The notes under the pieces: model-generated
What the model saw: the letters and a program-made list of their open reading frames with translations, nothing else
Databases searched by the model: none
Told to the model about the DNA's origin: nothing
Source: Hermatobates lingyangjiaoensis
Lineage: Eukaryota; Arthropoda; Insecta; Hemiptera; Hermatobatidae
Assembly (NCBI GenBank): GCA_026182355.1
Contig: JAPFBL010000256.1
Location: 372,001-436,000 of the forward strand
Length of the DNA: 64,000 bases
Direction: 5' to 3'
Program-made: the position numbers and the translations under genes
In this document: in pieces, positions 9,561-20,354 of the stretch
Layout: every line of letters starts with the position of its first letter
Numbering within the stretch: the stretch's first letter is position 1

Positions 9561-10050
9561 GGCTATGATTATAATAGAATTTTACAAATTAAATTCTTTA
9601 GTTCTTCACAGAACATTCTTATATTGTTGGCCAGTGCACAAGTGTCAAATTATAATCGCCTATATTACCATTAATAATGTTATTAATATTTTTTTAAACA
9701 TTGCTTTATAATTATCAATAGAATAAAATAATCGAACGAATTTTATTTATCCTTAAGCTGCTTGCTAATCAGCTAAGTTATTTTGCTTCATTTAAACATT
9801 TTCTAAGTTTAATAGTAATTTTGTTTTTCCAATATAATGAAAGTTTTCATTCAAATATTAAATTTAAAAATTCCAGCAAAAATTTAAGTTTAAGTTTCAC
9901 GAGTCATTCGCGTTAATAGACAATATTGGACATTCCAGACGGTAGACATTCCAGTGTAGTTAACTTATTCATTTTGACAAAACTAACTTCATTTCGAACT
10001 TTAGATTTCCATTGGTATATTACATATATTTTAAATTATAATTATGTTAT
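9561..10050. other. AT-rich DNA, nothing recognised
   Basis: No coding or repeat signature. Confidence 0.5.
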
Positions 10051-10055
10051 TAATG

Positions 10056-10565
10056 AAATGTGTGTATTGTTGCAGGTACAGACGAAAGGATACCTGTACA
10101 CAGGTTAGTGAGTTTACTGTTATAATATGATTATTATGAATAATAATAATTGTAACACAATGACATATTTGTACAAATATTGTTTATGAATGTTAAATAA
10201 TTTTATCTACACTTCACTTGGTTTAAGTTAAAAACACCGTTCACACAGGATTATCGCACGCGTGCAGACACATACAACATAACCTTATATCTCTTGACTA
10301 CCATATAGAATATATTAATGTATGTATGTATGTATATCAATTGCAGTACTCTTCGCTGCTGGGACTTTTGGGTACAGACGAAAGGATACCTGTACACAGG
10401 TTAGTGATTTTTCTGTTATTTGAATGCAATTTCTGTCTTTTACCATAAAGCGCTATTTAAATAAATTTGATATGTTTTTAATGTTTTATCTAAGCTCCAC
10501 TTAGTTTAGTTTAAAAGTACCATCAACAAGGGATTATAGCACGCGTGATGACACATATAACATAA
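10056..10565 (+). repeat. Diverged tandem duplication of about 300 bp
   Basis: GGTACAGACGAAAGGATACC followed by TGTACACAGGTTAGTGA occurs at about 10076-10115 and again at about 10371-10410. The following 180 bp (CACTTGGTTTAAGTT..., GGATTAT[CA]GCACGCGTG) are also shared. Each copy has a CAG on its left side and CAG/GTTAG on its right, so the block looks like a short exon, but no coding role can be shown. Confidence 0.65.
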
Positions 10566-10604
10566 GCATTTGTTACATAGAATGTTTGAATGCACATAAC
10601 TTTA

Positions 10605-11400
10605 TCATATATATATATATATATATATATATGTATCGTCTGAAAAATATATATCCGTTTTTCAGGTGTACTATATCATGTATTATACACTAACGAGGTA
10701 TTAAACATGTTAAAAGATGTCATATTACAAACATATATTCTTTTTCAGCTGTACTGTCACATGTATTATACACTATCGAGGTATAAAACATGTTTAAATT
10801 ATGTTATATTACAAACATAAATTCTTTTTCAGCTGTACTGTCACATGTATTATACACTATCGAGGTATAAAACATGTTAAAAGATGTCATATTACAAACA
10901 TATATTCTTTTTCAGCTGTACTGTCACATGTATTATACACTATCGATGTATAAAACATGTTCATATTATTATATACATATATATATTCTTATTTTAAGTG
11001 TACTGTCTCATGTTTATACACTATCGAGGTATAAAACATATTGAAATGGTGTCATATTACAAACATATATTCTTTTTTCAGCTTTACTATCTCATGTATT
11101 ATATACTATCGAGGTATACAACATGTTTATATTGTTATATACACATATATATCCTTATTTTAATTGTACTCTCTTATGTATTATACACTATCGAGGTATA
11201 AAACATGTTTATATTGTTATATACGTATTTAACATATATATATATATACTACATATTCTTATTTTAAGTGTACTGTCTTATGTATTATACACTGTCGAGG
11301 TATAAAACGTGTTTATATTGTTATATGTATATATATCCTTATTTTAAATGTACTTTCTCGTGTGGTTGTATTGCAAGTATAAACGGTCTAATTTTAAATA
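10605..11400 (+). repeat. Tandem array, unit about 80-105 bp
   Basis: About eight units share ATATTCTTTTTCAG-CTGTACT, TGTATTATACACTATCGAG and GTATAAAACATGTT. Unit length varies through TA-rich linkers, with a TA run at 10605-10632. Each unit has a perfect acceptor-like (TTTTTCAG) and donor-like (GAG/GTATAA) pair around a 31-32 base core. Confidence 0.8.
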
Positions 11401-11505
11401 CATTTTGTTTATACACTACAAGTGTACTAACACATGTTGCATGTATGGTGGTGGGTGGGGTACAATGTAGTTCGCCTCCGCGTGGTGTACCCTGGGTGAT
11501 GCCAA

Positions 11506-11766
11506 ATGAACTACACGTTTACGTCTAAAATCATGCCACAGTCAAGACAAAGAATAAACGGCACATTTCTGGGCCTTTACAACAATAAAGACGACGCCCT
11601 CATCAGGCGGAAGAATTATCGAGTATTTAATGTATTAATTTGGAATGCGGGGGGAGTGAACAGCGCAAACGTCATTAATCCGAAGCATATTTTAACCAAC
11701 AAGAACATTGATGTATTTATTATATTGGAAGTTGGGGCCTCCTCTGAATTGACCCAATTCTACTAA
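11506..11766 (+). pseudogene. Non-LTR retrotransposon endonuclease N-terminal fragment
   Basis: The frame from ATG 11506 stops at 11764-11766. Residues about 43-79 read VLIWNAGGVNSANVINPKH and then NKNIDVFIILEVGAS. This fits the first strand of an AP-endonuclease-like (EEP) domain, where a Q/W-N-A/I-x-G-[LV] motif is followed by an I-D-[VI] strand and a catalytic Glu in L-x-E. The remaining endonuclease and the reverse transcriptase are missing, and the frame ends right after LTQFY. Composition is less AT-biased than the flanks. The residues before the motif would be the ORF2 leader. Recognition is by motif only. Confidence 0.55.
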
Positions 11767-11769
11767 TGA

Positions 11770-12030
11770 AAACCAGACCTCTGGAATGATTATTGGAATT
11801 AAGAAAGACATACTTTAGCAATTTAAAATATTTTATGACATAGACTAAACGACGAGATTGAGAGCAGTATAAACGGACTGCTGGGTTAGTAATAATCATT
11901 TCTGTATTATTAATGTTTATAACCCACGAAATTAATAATATTATATTACAGCGCCTTAGCTTGCCTATCAGAGTTCTATTTGAGTATTTCTAATGAAGAG
12001 CAATTGACATCTATTTCTAGGGGTCACATT
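11770..12030. other. AT-rich DNA, nothing recognised
   Basis: Possibly decayed continuation of the LINE fragment, but I cannot read conserved motifs. Confidence 0.4.
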
Positions 12031-12150
12031 GCTCAGTGGTTAGGTTAGGTTAGGTTAGGTTGCAGTGGAAGTCCCACAAGGGAACACACTTAGGCCGAGC
12101 ATTGGTCCTTTGTGATACCACACAATAAAGATTGATTTCCTACATGGGAG
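12030..12150 (+). repeat. SINE-head remnant with a GGTTA run
   Basis: GCTCAGTGGTTA (a tRNA box A-like start) runs into about five GGTTA units (12038-12061) and then 'gcagtggaagtcccacaagg' and 'ccgagcattggtcctttgtg'. The run looks like slippage of the GGTTA within a SINE head rather than a true telomere. Confidence 0.6.
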
Positions 12151-12370
12151 TCCTAAATTTTACCTAACTCAAGTGTATTTAGAGTAGGGATCTTTAACGA
12201 GTACCTGACATCGTACAGGCTTGGGACCGACAGTTTAACATCCTTCTCGGAGGGACGACGTGCTCAGATTTATTCACCTTCCGCGTGAATAAATCGAGGG
12301 CCAGGTGGGGATTGAACCCCGGTCCTATCAGTTCAGAGGCGAGCACGTAACCACTGAGCTAGCCTGGCCC
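12151..12370 (-). mobile_element. tRNA-derived SINE, minus copy
   Basis: On the minus strand it begins GGGCCAGGCTAGCTCAGTGG (box A) and has GGGGTTCAATCCCC (box B-like). A body 'gaataaatctgagc' and 'cgaggatgttaaactgtcgg'-type sequence follows, and it ends in AGGTAAAATTTAGGACTCCC. Same family as 32215-32745, 40728-40975 and 49567-49826. It is head-to-head with the next SINE. Confidence 0.8.
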
Positions 12371-13045
12371 CATAGCTCAGTGGTTAAGGCAGTCGTCTCT
12401 CAACTGGTAGGCCTACTCAGGCACTTGATTTATTCGCCTGGGAGGTCAATAAATCTGAGTACTTTGACCCTCGGAGAGGACGTTAAATCGCCGGTCTCGA
12501 GCCTGTACGATATCAACTGCAGTAGAACTTCGTAGTAGGAGTGCCTCCTTGTACAAGCAATTCGCTTTACGAGCAGCCAATTGTAAGAATTTTTATCTCT
12601 TACAACGATAAAAGTTCGCAGTACGAGTTTTTACGAAGTCTTAGGACCGTCTCCCTGACGTCTAGATGGTTTCCGTTTTACCTTTATTAGATTAATAAAA
12701 CATGATTATTTCTTATATCATTTATTTTTGATGTAATATCATTCACTCTATGTACAGTACTATTTATTTTTTCGAATTACATAGTTTCTGTTTAAAAAGT
12801 AACTTACAAACATTACTTACATAACTTACAAAGAGTCATTTATTTTCATATCAATTTCAATACAAAACATTACTTCGTAATACGAGTAAGTCGCAATACG
12901 AGCTCGGTCTGGGAACGAATTAAACTCGTACTGCGAGGTTCTACTGCACTCGTTCCCCTTACGAGTTCCCCTTACTCGTTCCTACTAAGATCCCCTACTC
13001 TAAATACAAGTAAGTTAGGCAAATTTAGGACTCCCTAATGTAGAA
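12371..13045 (+). mobile_element. tRNA-derived SINE, plus copy, split by a DNA transposon
   Basis: The head starts CATAGCTCAGTGGTTAAGG (box A). The body continues to GAGCCTGTACGATATCAA at about 12516, and the tail resumes at about 12950 with ACTCGTT, GATCCCCTACTCTAAAT and ends CTAATGTAGAA near 13043. The gap is filled by the Tigger-like element. Confidence 0.75.
12520..12946. mobile_element. pogo/Tigger-like MITE nested in the SINE
   Basis: Ends are CAGTAGAACTTCGTAGTA and the complement of CAGTAGAACCTCGCAGTACG. The CAGTAGAACCTCG start is typical of pogo/Tigger terminal repeats. Length is 427 bp with no transposase frame. Flanks are TG and CA; an original TA target duplication could have become these by one transition each. 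Confidence 0.65.
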
Positions 13046-13049
13046 TAAA

Positions 13050-15035
13050 CATGTAATTTGACTACATGTTTACTAACTATTACTAAAAAGAGTGCCAAAT
13101 AATAAATGATTCACACTTTCCTTCCCTAGAACAGCACTAAAAGGTGAAAGCCTTATAAGTGTTGGCGTTGGAAAAAAATATACTTTCTTTCTCCTTGAGA
13201 AATTGATAAGGACTATTTAAGTTATGTTTATATCAATGCAATTCTCCTTTACTTATTCATTTAAGCATCATGGTGCATGAACCTCAAGGCAGTGGTATGA
13301 AACATTGATCATCTTAAAATCACAAGGATACCTCAAACACTTGTCTATGGTAGCGTTTTCAAAACTGGGAGCCGCAAAAAATTAGTCAAAGTGAACAATT
13401 TTCCGAATTACTGTTAAAGTTTTCTATGTAAAAAATTATTTTCTACCTTGGCTGCAATGAAATCCAAATATCGAGCTCGTTTAGTTGTAGAAAAAGAGCT
13501 ACGAGTTGCTATATCGTCACAAACACCAAGATTTGATAAAGTTTATGCTAATAGACTTGCAATCCATCTCATTAAAAACAATAATAAAATATCGTTTTCC
13601 ATTACTTTGTATGAATAAATTTTATAAGAGTAAAAATATTTTTGTTTTTATTTTATGAAATCTACAGGGGGGGAGGGGGGTGCCAAATGATTAAATATTT
13701 TTAAGGGAAGCGTAGTAACATCAAGTTTGGAAACTACTGGTCTATAGTATGGTATCCTTGATTACTTAGAATATCTAGTACTTCATCTACAATGAACTAC
13801 CACACTCCTAATGTCATCCTTCTGTGGTCATAATTTCATTTATGCTAGAGGCTACAGAAACACTAATTATCCTTGTGTGACATTGTTGTAATCCATTATA
13901 TAGTTCTTGATTTAAAATCACTATATATTAGTTCTGGTGGACTAGATTCTAAAGAATGGTATGAAAAGTTCTTTGAATATTGAAAAAGCAGCCCGTATTG
14001 AATACTTTCTAGACTCTTGAAATTTTCGTAAATCATTGGGACTACAAAAAACAATAAATATTTTCAAATTTTTAAAACAACAAGAAATATTTTTTTTTTT
14101 TTGGATCAAATGTACAAAATTTTCCATTACTTCAATTCAATCTGAAAGCTTATGAGAGGGCAGTACAAGGCGTACGGATACAGTGTCACTAATCAAAATG
14201 AAATTGTACCTAAAAATAGATCTTTATGTAAAGCATGAGTTGAGATTTTTTTTTAAATTACATTAACCAAAGGGGTGTTAGAGTACAACATCTGTTTTCA
14301 GAAAAAAAAAAACCTTTCTCAAGTAGCAGCTACTATGTTGTTGACAAATATCCATTTGATCACTATTCTAGTCTAATAGTTCATATCTATTATTTTGATA
14401 TTATTTTGGACTAATAATGGATTAATGTTAATTATTCATGATTTTGGTGACACCTTCACCTATAGTAAGTTGAGTGTAAACCGCTAGGGATTTTTATTTC
14501 TTATTAATCCAATCCATAGTGGTAAGGTCATTAAACCGGAATCGTCACATCTAATGACCCAGTTAATATCACACTATTAACTCAGAAGCAAGAACTTATG
14601 TAGATTAATATTTATTGACTTGTTTCTGATCGTCATGAGAGCTTCATTCATGTCAGGTTATCATTATATTTTTTTCCTGAGTAGATTGACCAGTAACCTT
14701 TTGTAGAATGGATACAAGACAATATTTATAACGCTGCATTCTTCGCACAGTCTATTAATGATATCCTGTATATGCTGCTGAATGTTTCTTTCATTCAACA
14801 ACATGTGTAGAATGTAATAATTCTTTTTATAAAATGTTTACATTGTACCATTCATGTACTGTAAGCTTGCTAAGGGTAATTAATCTATCAGTAGGTGATG
14901 GTAATTAATTGCAAACTTCTAAGACCACTGTTCATTATTATTTCTTTTTCTTCTAACTTTTTAATCAACAACTCCTGCATTTCATTTGTACATTTATTAA
15001 TTTTTTTTAAAGGAAGTATAATAATAACAAAGGAA
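13050..15035. other. Intergenic DNA, little recognised
   Basis: 'ttccctagaacagcactaaaaggtgaaagccttataa' (about 13123-13160) recurs inverted at about 32100-32140 beside another SINE, so the SINE-associated repeat extends here. A G-rich tract lies at 13669-13682. Otherwise nothing is recognised. Confidence 0.5.
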
Positions 15036-15480
15036 AAATTCGATCTGTGATTTTGACGTATTTACAAGTTTTGAGGTTCCTTAAGTCCAGTTTTGAAGTT
15101 TTTTCGTTGATACCTAAGTGTGTGTGTGTGTGTGTGTGTTTCTGTTTGATTTTTTTGTGAATATGTGTGGGTTGGTGGTTCAGTATCCTAAAGTTTGGTG
15201 GTTCAGTATCCTAAAGTTTGGTCACAATTTTCTACAAATAATCTATAGTAATAACAGAAAAATTCTAAAATACTGGGATTTTGACGTATTTACACGTTTT
15301 GTGGTTCCTTGAGTCCAGTTTTGACGTTTTTTTCGTTTTTGCGTAAATGTGTGTACGCGTGGGTTGCTGGGCGGTTTAATATCCTTAAGTTTGGTCACCA
15401 CAGCTAAAGTCCTTTAATGGATCAATATGATATTTTACCCAAAAATGACCATGATAGTGTAAATGTGTCGCATCATGGAA
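15036..15480 (+). repeat. Tandem pair of a TTTTGACGT repeat, also at 60225-60600
   Basis: 'gattttgacgtatttaca' with 'gagtccagttttgacg' occurs at about 15050 and about 15280. A diverged copy starts near 60225, where 'gatggatcaa' and 'gatattttac' follow as here. A (TG)n microsatellite occupies 15118-15140. Confidence 0.65.
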
Positions 15481-15654
15481 AAGTTATTTTATTAGTTTTA
15501 GAAATTAGTTTTTCCTACAAACTAATTACTCTGAGTGTTGTAATTTTATGATTATTACCAAATCAAATATAGATTTAACTGAAAAAAACTTGAAATTTTT
15601 CTAGTAAATGGAAAGTTGAACTTCGCTTTCCAATATGAAATGTTGACTTATTAT

Positions 15655-16105
15655 TAAAGTTCTCAGGCTTTCCTAGGTAGCTCGTTATCAAAGAACTTTT
15701 AAATTTTCATTTTAATATTTATTTTATGCTGATTTTTTTTTATTATAGTGTCAAGTGTGTTTATAATATGAATTTGAAACACAACATATTTCCGGTTTTT
15801 TTTTTAATATTACAATATTCTGCTTAAAAGAGCACTCATGTTCAATTCTTCTTCTTCTTCTCCATAGAAGAAGATGATGAAGAAGTTGTGATCACCCATA
15901 TGTTTACTAGAGTCCTCATCAAATTGAACAAAGGTGCTCTTTTAGTCTTTTAAGCAGAATTATTGTAATATTAAAAAAAAAATGAAAAAATATGTTGTGT
16001 TTCAAATTTAGATTCTAAACACACTTGACACTGCAATAAATAAAATCACCATAAAATAAATATAAAAATGAGAATTGTTCTTTCAGAACGAACTACCTAG
16101 GAAAA
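15655..16105. repeat. Foldback with about 200-bp arms, outer shell of a nested palindrome
   Basis: Left arm 15660-15860 ('tttcctaggtag', GTGTCAAGTGTGTTTA, TTCTGCTTAAAAGAGCAC) is mirrored at 15925-16105. The centre holds TTCTTCTTCTTCTCC/GAAGAAGATGATGAAG purine-pyrimidine sequence. The start (AAGTTCTCAGG.TTTCCTA) is mirrored again at about 16865-16885, so it sits inside a larger inverted unit. Confidence 0.8.
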
Positions 16106-16435
16106 TACATGCATATTGTTAATACCACTGAGGTTAGTATGATTTATATTAGAATTAGGTAAAACCGTCATACCTCGTAAGATGATCTTGGGTTGGAGCA
16201 CTTTCGGACGTTGTCCATCTTCGATCGCAACAAACCTACTGAGCTGTTACATAGGGGCTGGTTATCTGTCAAGTCCAGTGCTATCCTGATATTATTATTT
16301 TGATTTCATTTAGTTATTTTGATTTCTTTTGTTTTTAGCTATTATCTAATTTAGGTTTTTACATATTTTTTTATTTTTTTTTTATATTTTTTAACTTCGT
16401 CAACCTGCCTGTCCAACAATATATATATATATATA

Positions 16436-16590
16436 TCAATGATCAAACCACAATAAGAAATGGGAAAACAAGACTAAGATCTTTCAACCGTAACAAGCGG
16501 TCTTCGTCAGAGTCAAAAACCCTTGTTACGGTTGAAAGATCTTAGTCTTGTTTTCCCATTTCTTATTGTGGTTTGATCATTGATTGTTAT
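16436..16590. repeat. Foldback, family C, asymmetric arms
   Basis: The left arm is complete. The right arm joins at CTTGTTACGG, so its CTGACGA half is deleted. (TA)n borders are 16419-16436 and 16613-16632. Confidence 0.9.
16476..16510 (-). ncRNA. Hammerhead-like core, AGATCT type
   Basis: Minus strand: CTGACGA, unpaired A, stem II GACCG/CGGTT, GAAA, AGATCT and H17 = T, with 4-bp stem I GACT/AGTC. Same as 8901-8935. Confidence 0.68.
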
Positions 16591-16895
16591 TTCACGTGTT
16601 CATGTGAAATCTTTATATATATATATATATATAAATAATAAAAAATTTAAAAACCCAAACTAGATAATAGCTAAAAATCAAAATAAAAAAATAAAATCAA
16701 AATAATAATATCAGGATAGCAGTGGACTTAACAGATAACCAACCCCTATATAACAGCTCAGTAGGTTTGTTGCGATCGAAGATGGACAACGTCCGAAAGA
16801 GCTCCAACTCCAGGATCATCTTACAAGGTATGACAGTTTTACCTATTTCTAATATAAATTATTTAGGAAAACCTGAGAACTTTTAATTTTTTTGT

Positions 16896-17545
16896 TTAAT
16901 CCTAAACTGCTATGGAGGAGAAGAAGTCTTGATGATAATGCTGGTTACTTGGATTCCAGAGCCATTACTGGTCAAGCTCGTTGAAAGGCGTCAGGCTAGT
17001 ACAGGTCTGAGAGAGACACGGTTCAAGAGTCCTGTTAGTTCTTGCCTGCCTGTCGATAGGCCTCAGGAGGAGGAGGGGGGGGGGGGGCGTGAGGGCGTAG
17101 TGGACAGGTGGTGACCGCTAAAGAGCAGGCTCATTAACGAGGTCGTGCCGTTAGCACGGGATGCAAAGGTCTGGGTCAATACGTCAGTCTCCCAGTAACC
17201 CACAACCTCCTCTTGTCTTTTTAAATCACAAATTATGCAAACACACTCACGTAAAACATTAATTAAATAAGCTAAATTTAAGCTATTAATACCATCTATT
17301 TTGTAATCCTGATTTAAATTCAATTTTCAAATTGATTCTCTAGATTGTGACCCCTGAGGAGAATGTTTTTCAAACCCAAATCAAGTTTAAGCAAAAAAAA
17401 AAAATATACACTTTGAAAAAACTAAACTATCAGAATTTGTGAAAAAATATTTTTATTAAAAAGCTATATATTCTAGAAGAATTATTTAATAACCTTTTTT
17501 ACATCGTCAGCATAACATCGTCTTTATCCATTTTAATACTTTCTT
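16896..17545. other. Intergenic DNA with a poly-G tract
   Basis: A G13-type tract at about 17077-17089 lies in a GC-richer patch (16960-17215) with 'cgtgagggcgtagtggacagg'. Open frames across it on both strands have no recognisable domain. The rest is AT-rich. Confidence 0.45.
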
Positions 17546-17548
17546 TTG

Positions 17549-17900
17549 CATATAATGAAGAGTAAGATATTAGCTTCTTCAATAACGAAATATATGAACA
17601 ACGTATTTAAACAAAAAAAAAAAAAAAGAAAATGATTACAGAAGAAATATTAATTACAGGAATCTCTTCTAAAAGTCAAACGTAAAGTATATCAATCACT
17701 GCCAAATAAAACCGTGGATGTAACTTTCTTTTGGAAGTAATGAAGAGTAAGATATTAGCTTCTTCAGCAACGAAATCTATGAACAATGTATTTAAACAAA
17801 AAAGAAAAGGATTATGGAAGAAATATTAATTAAAAGAATCTCTTCTAAAATTCAAACGGTAAAGTATATCAATCACTGCCAAATAAAACTGTGATGTAGC
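17549..17900 (+). repeat. Tandem duplication, period about 185 bp
   Basis: TAATGAAGAGTAAGATATTA through 'tcaatcactgccaaataaaa' occurs twice in a row with about 10% differences, the first copy having a longer poly-A. Confidence 0.85.
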
Positions 17901-17999
17901 CATTTTTTTTGATTTTTTTTAATGAAAATGTCTATTTTAATATGTTTCAGATTTTCACTGTATTTCGATTGTTAATTATATTTTCCTGAGGTAAAATGG

Positions 18000-18330
18000 A
18001 TAAACAACAAAATTCTGCACACAAATGAAGTTTTATTTAACAACAACAACCTGTTTCGAACACTTACTGTTCATCATCAGGAAGACACCAAGGATGTGGT
18101 GCTGAAGGGTTGGTCCAGTGAAAATAACTCTATACCAGACTTCTTCTGGAATATATAGCTTTTTAATAAAATCCCAGAGTTGTTTTCACTGGACCAACCC
18201 TTCAGCACCGCATCCTTGGTGTCTTCCTGATGATGAACACAAAGTGTTCGAAACGCGTTGCTGTTTAATAAAACTTCATTTGTGTGGAGACTTTTGTTTC
18301 TTTATCCATTTTACCTCAGAATGAATAAAT
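18000..18330. repeat. Foldback, family D (PLE-derived)
   Basis: Arms: 'aaatgaagttttatttaa' to TGAAGGGTTGGTCCAGTGAAAA and the complement, meeting near 18140-18175. Single or partial copies are at 25245-25565, 35100-35330, 35565-35720, 36180-36290, 53225-53400, 54520-54655 and 59720-59840. The outer part 'acctcagaatgaataaatac' is shared with 53390-53410. Both arms have a core; the right one is intact. Confidence 0.88.
18227..18259 (+). ncRNA. Hammerhead-like core, ACGCGT type
   Basis: CTGATGA (18227-18233), unpaired T, perfect 6-bp stem II GAACAC/GTGTTC with AAA loop, GAAA (18250-18253), 6-base palindrome ACGCGT and H17 = T. Stem I is only one C-G pair. The left-arm copy (18048-18080 minus) has ACAGGT in place of the palindrome and an enlarged, partly mispaired stem II loop. 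Confidence 0.68.
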
Positions 18331-18595
18331 ACTACACAATCACGGATTGCCCAACTAATGATTTAATTATATTTTGTTTTTTGCCCATGTTTAGATTACA
18401 AACTTTAAACAAAATAAATAATAATTGTATTACCGTTTTCAACCCCAGAGATTATCAGCACTGTTAGAAAAACATATCGGCTATCTGTTTTCATAGTTGA
18501 TAGAGTTAAGATCTTATCTATGTTCAGAGTATTGTTTCTTGTACTATATTGTGGTCTACATCAAATTATAAAGACAGCATTGAAGTTAAGACAAT
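18331..18595. other. AT-rich DNA, nothing recognised
   Basis: No signature. Confidence 0.4.
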
Positions 18596-18599
18596 GAAT

Positions 18600-18725
18600 T
18601 GTTCCTTTCTCTTTGATTAATTCAGTATACTCCTTTTATCAGTTTTTAAATAACAGCTACAAACCAAACATCTATATTTATTAAAACTCTCCACTTGAGT
18701 GGATGATATCTGTATAAAAAGGAAT
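18600..18725 (+). repeat. Repeat copy lacking the Helitron (empty site)
   Basis: A continuous stretch CTTTGATTAATTCAGTATAC ... ATTTATTAAAACTC ... TATAAAAAGGAAT. Its diverged second copy is split into 19665-19705 and 20758-20808 by about 1 kb that includes the Helitron remnant. Confidence 0.75.
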
Positions 18726-19660
18726 ACTGTCTGATTTTTATATAACAGTTTATATAAAATAAGTACTGTTATATAATAAATACTTAAATTATATAACAGT
18801 ATTATGTAGAATAAATACTTAAATTATACTTGATAATTATAAATTATTATACTTAAATATTGAAAATAATAATAAATTCGATGCCAATCACAGAATATAT
18901 GATGAACCATAGTGAATAGAACCTGCATTTCAAGTGGTCAAGTTTTTTTTTGTGAAAGTACATTCAAACAATCTAATAATATTCTTGTTTTGATTGTAAA
19001 GGATGTGTACACTTCATTGGATTAAGACTTTTCAAGTGGAAACTATGACTAACAAGATCGCATGACCGCGAATACGACGTCTTTACTGTACAGGCAAACG
19101 TAATATCTGACATTCCAAGTTAAAGTAATCAAGCAGTAGAAGGCTTCGGGTCTGGAACTGCTAGTTACGACCATAGTTCCGTCCACTATAGTGCGCGGAT
19201 ATACGAGTATTCGTATGGTCGTTGGTGGTTGGAAGACTTCTCAAAGAATTGAAGTCCAAGACACAATCAAGGTTATATAAAAATGATTCTATGTCAATTT
19301 GCATGATTTCAGTTTGAAGCCTATGGGTGGGGGGGGGAGGTCAAGAGAAGGCAATAAGTTCTTTAAAGATACTGCTACTGTTAAAACAAACTGAACATAT
19401 CGATGGGAATCATTTTCAAACAAATAATTAGTTTAGGAAAAAGTGTAAGAAAAAAATATTTTGAAAGTGAATGTGTTTTCAGTATTAATGCGTGAAACTG
19501 TGAAAGCAGAGCTCTTGATGGACTAGTTCTCAGGATCTGCCTAAGAACGCATGGCAACAACTCATTCTTCTTTCCCTGCCAAGGGATATTCGATACCAAC
19601 ATCTGATTCTTTCAATGTTTTTCCCTTTGTTTTTAAATTACTAAAATATCTCAAAGATAG
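18726..19660. other. Intergenic DNA, nothing recognised
   Basis: AT-rich; one GC-richer patch at 19040-19240 with no coding motif; a poly-G run near 19329-19336. Confidence 0.45.
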
Positions 19661-20354
19661 AATCCTTCTCTCTTTGATTAAATCAGCATACTCGTACTAT
19701 CAGTTTTTAAATAATAACATCCAAAGTATAAAACTCTGATAACCAATCTTGTTTGTTTTCTTGCCACCGTGCATTGTCTGAATAAATAATAAAATATACG
19801 TCATTTTGTCGAATTTCAATCCACGACCTTTGCATTGGAAGTTCAGTGCGTCCAGTGCAGTGGAAGTTCTCTGGGCTAAAGGAAGTTTTCTTATAATACA
19901 CTTCCAAAACCTGATATAAATGATGTTTTGTGTGTATAAGTCAACCAAAGATGAAGCCTTGTATGTTGCGCACAGGTGAAACTTGAAATACCTGTTAATT
20001 TTGGTTTATACTAGATCATTCAAATAAATATTAAAAGAAAACAGTGAGTAATATATGATTTTACAAATAGCGGCATTAAAAATAAAAAAGAATGAAAAAT
20101 AAATTCTCTCAACATCAGTCAAGTAAAATTACTGACTCCAGATGTAAAATCGATTTCTGTTATGGAACAAACCTAACCAGTTTTTTTCTAGGTAAGATCT
20201 TGGTACCACTTTTGGAATCTTATTGTCGTTTCATGAAGTTTTTTTTATTGCACGTATTTACTTTTAATTCTTGTTGCTTTCTCCGCCCTAAGGAAACTTT
20301 TTATACTTTACTTTCAAAACATAAGATAAATTCAAAAAAAGAGCTCCTATCATC

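Larger units (their letters stand above)
16110..16895. repeat. Large palindrome centred on a family C unit
   Basis: Arms of roughly 270 bp (about 16140-16410 and 16635-16880) share GTAAAAC.GTCATACCT, GGACGTTGTCCATCTTCG, 'cagctcagtaggtttgttgc' and 'atatcaggatagca'. The centre is the (TA)n-bounded family C foldback. Each arm carries a third-type degenerate core (16196-16224 minus, 16776-16804 plus) with perfect stem II GGAC/GTCC and GAAAG, but TCGAAGA in place of CTGANGA. Confidence 0.85.

Noticed and set aside
12038..12061. Interstitial telomere (GGTTA)n
   Set aside because: Only about five units, and it continues a tRNA-like SINE head (GCTCAGTGGTTA), so slippage within the SINE is simpler.
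12371..12410. Functional tRNA gene (TAGCTCAGTGGTTAAGG)
   Set aside because: Box A is good, but no acceptor stem or clear anticodon stem fits, and the sequence continues into the SINE body found in other copies.
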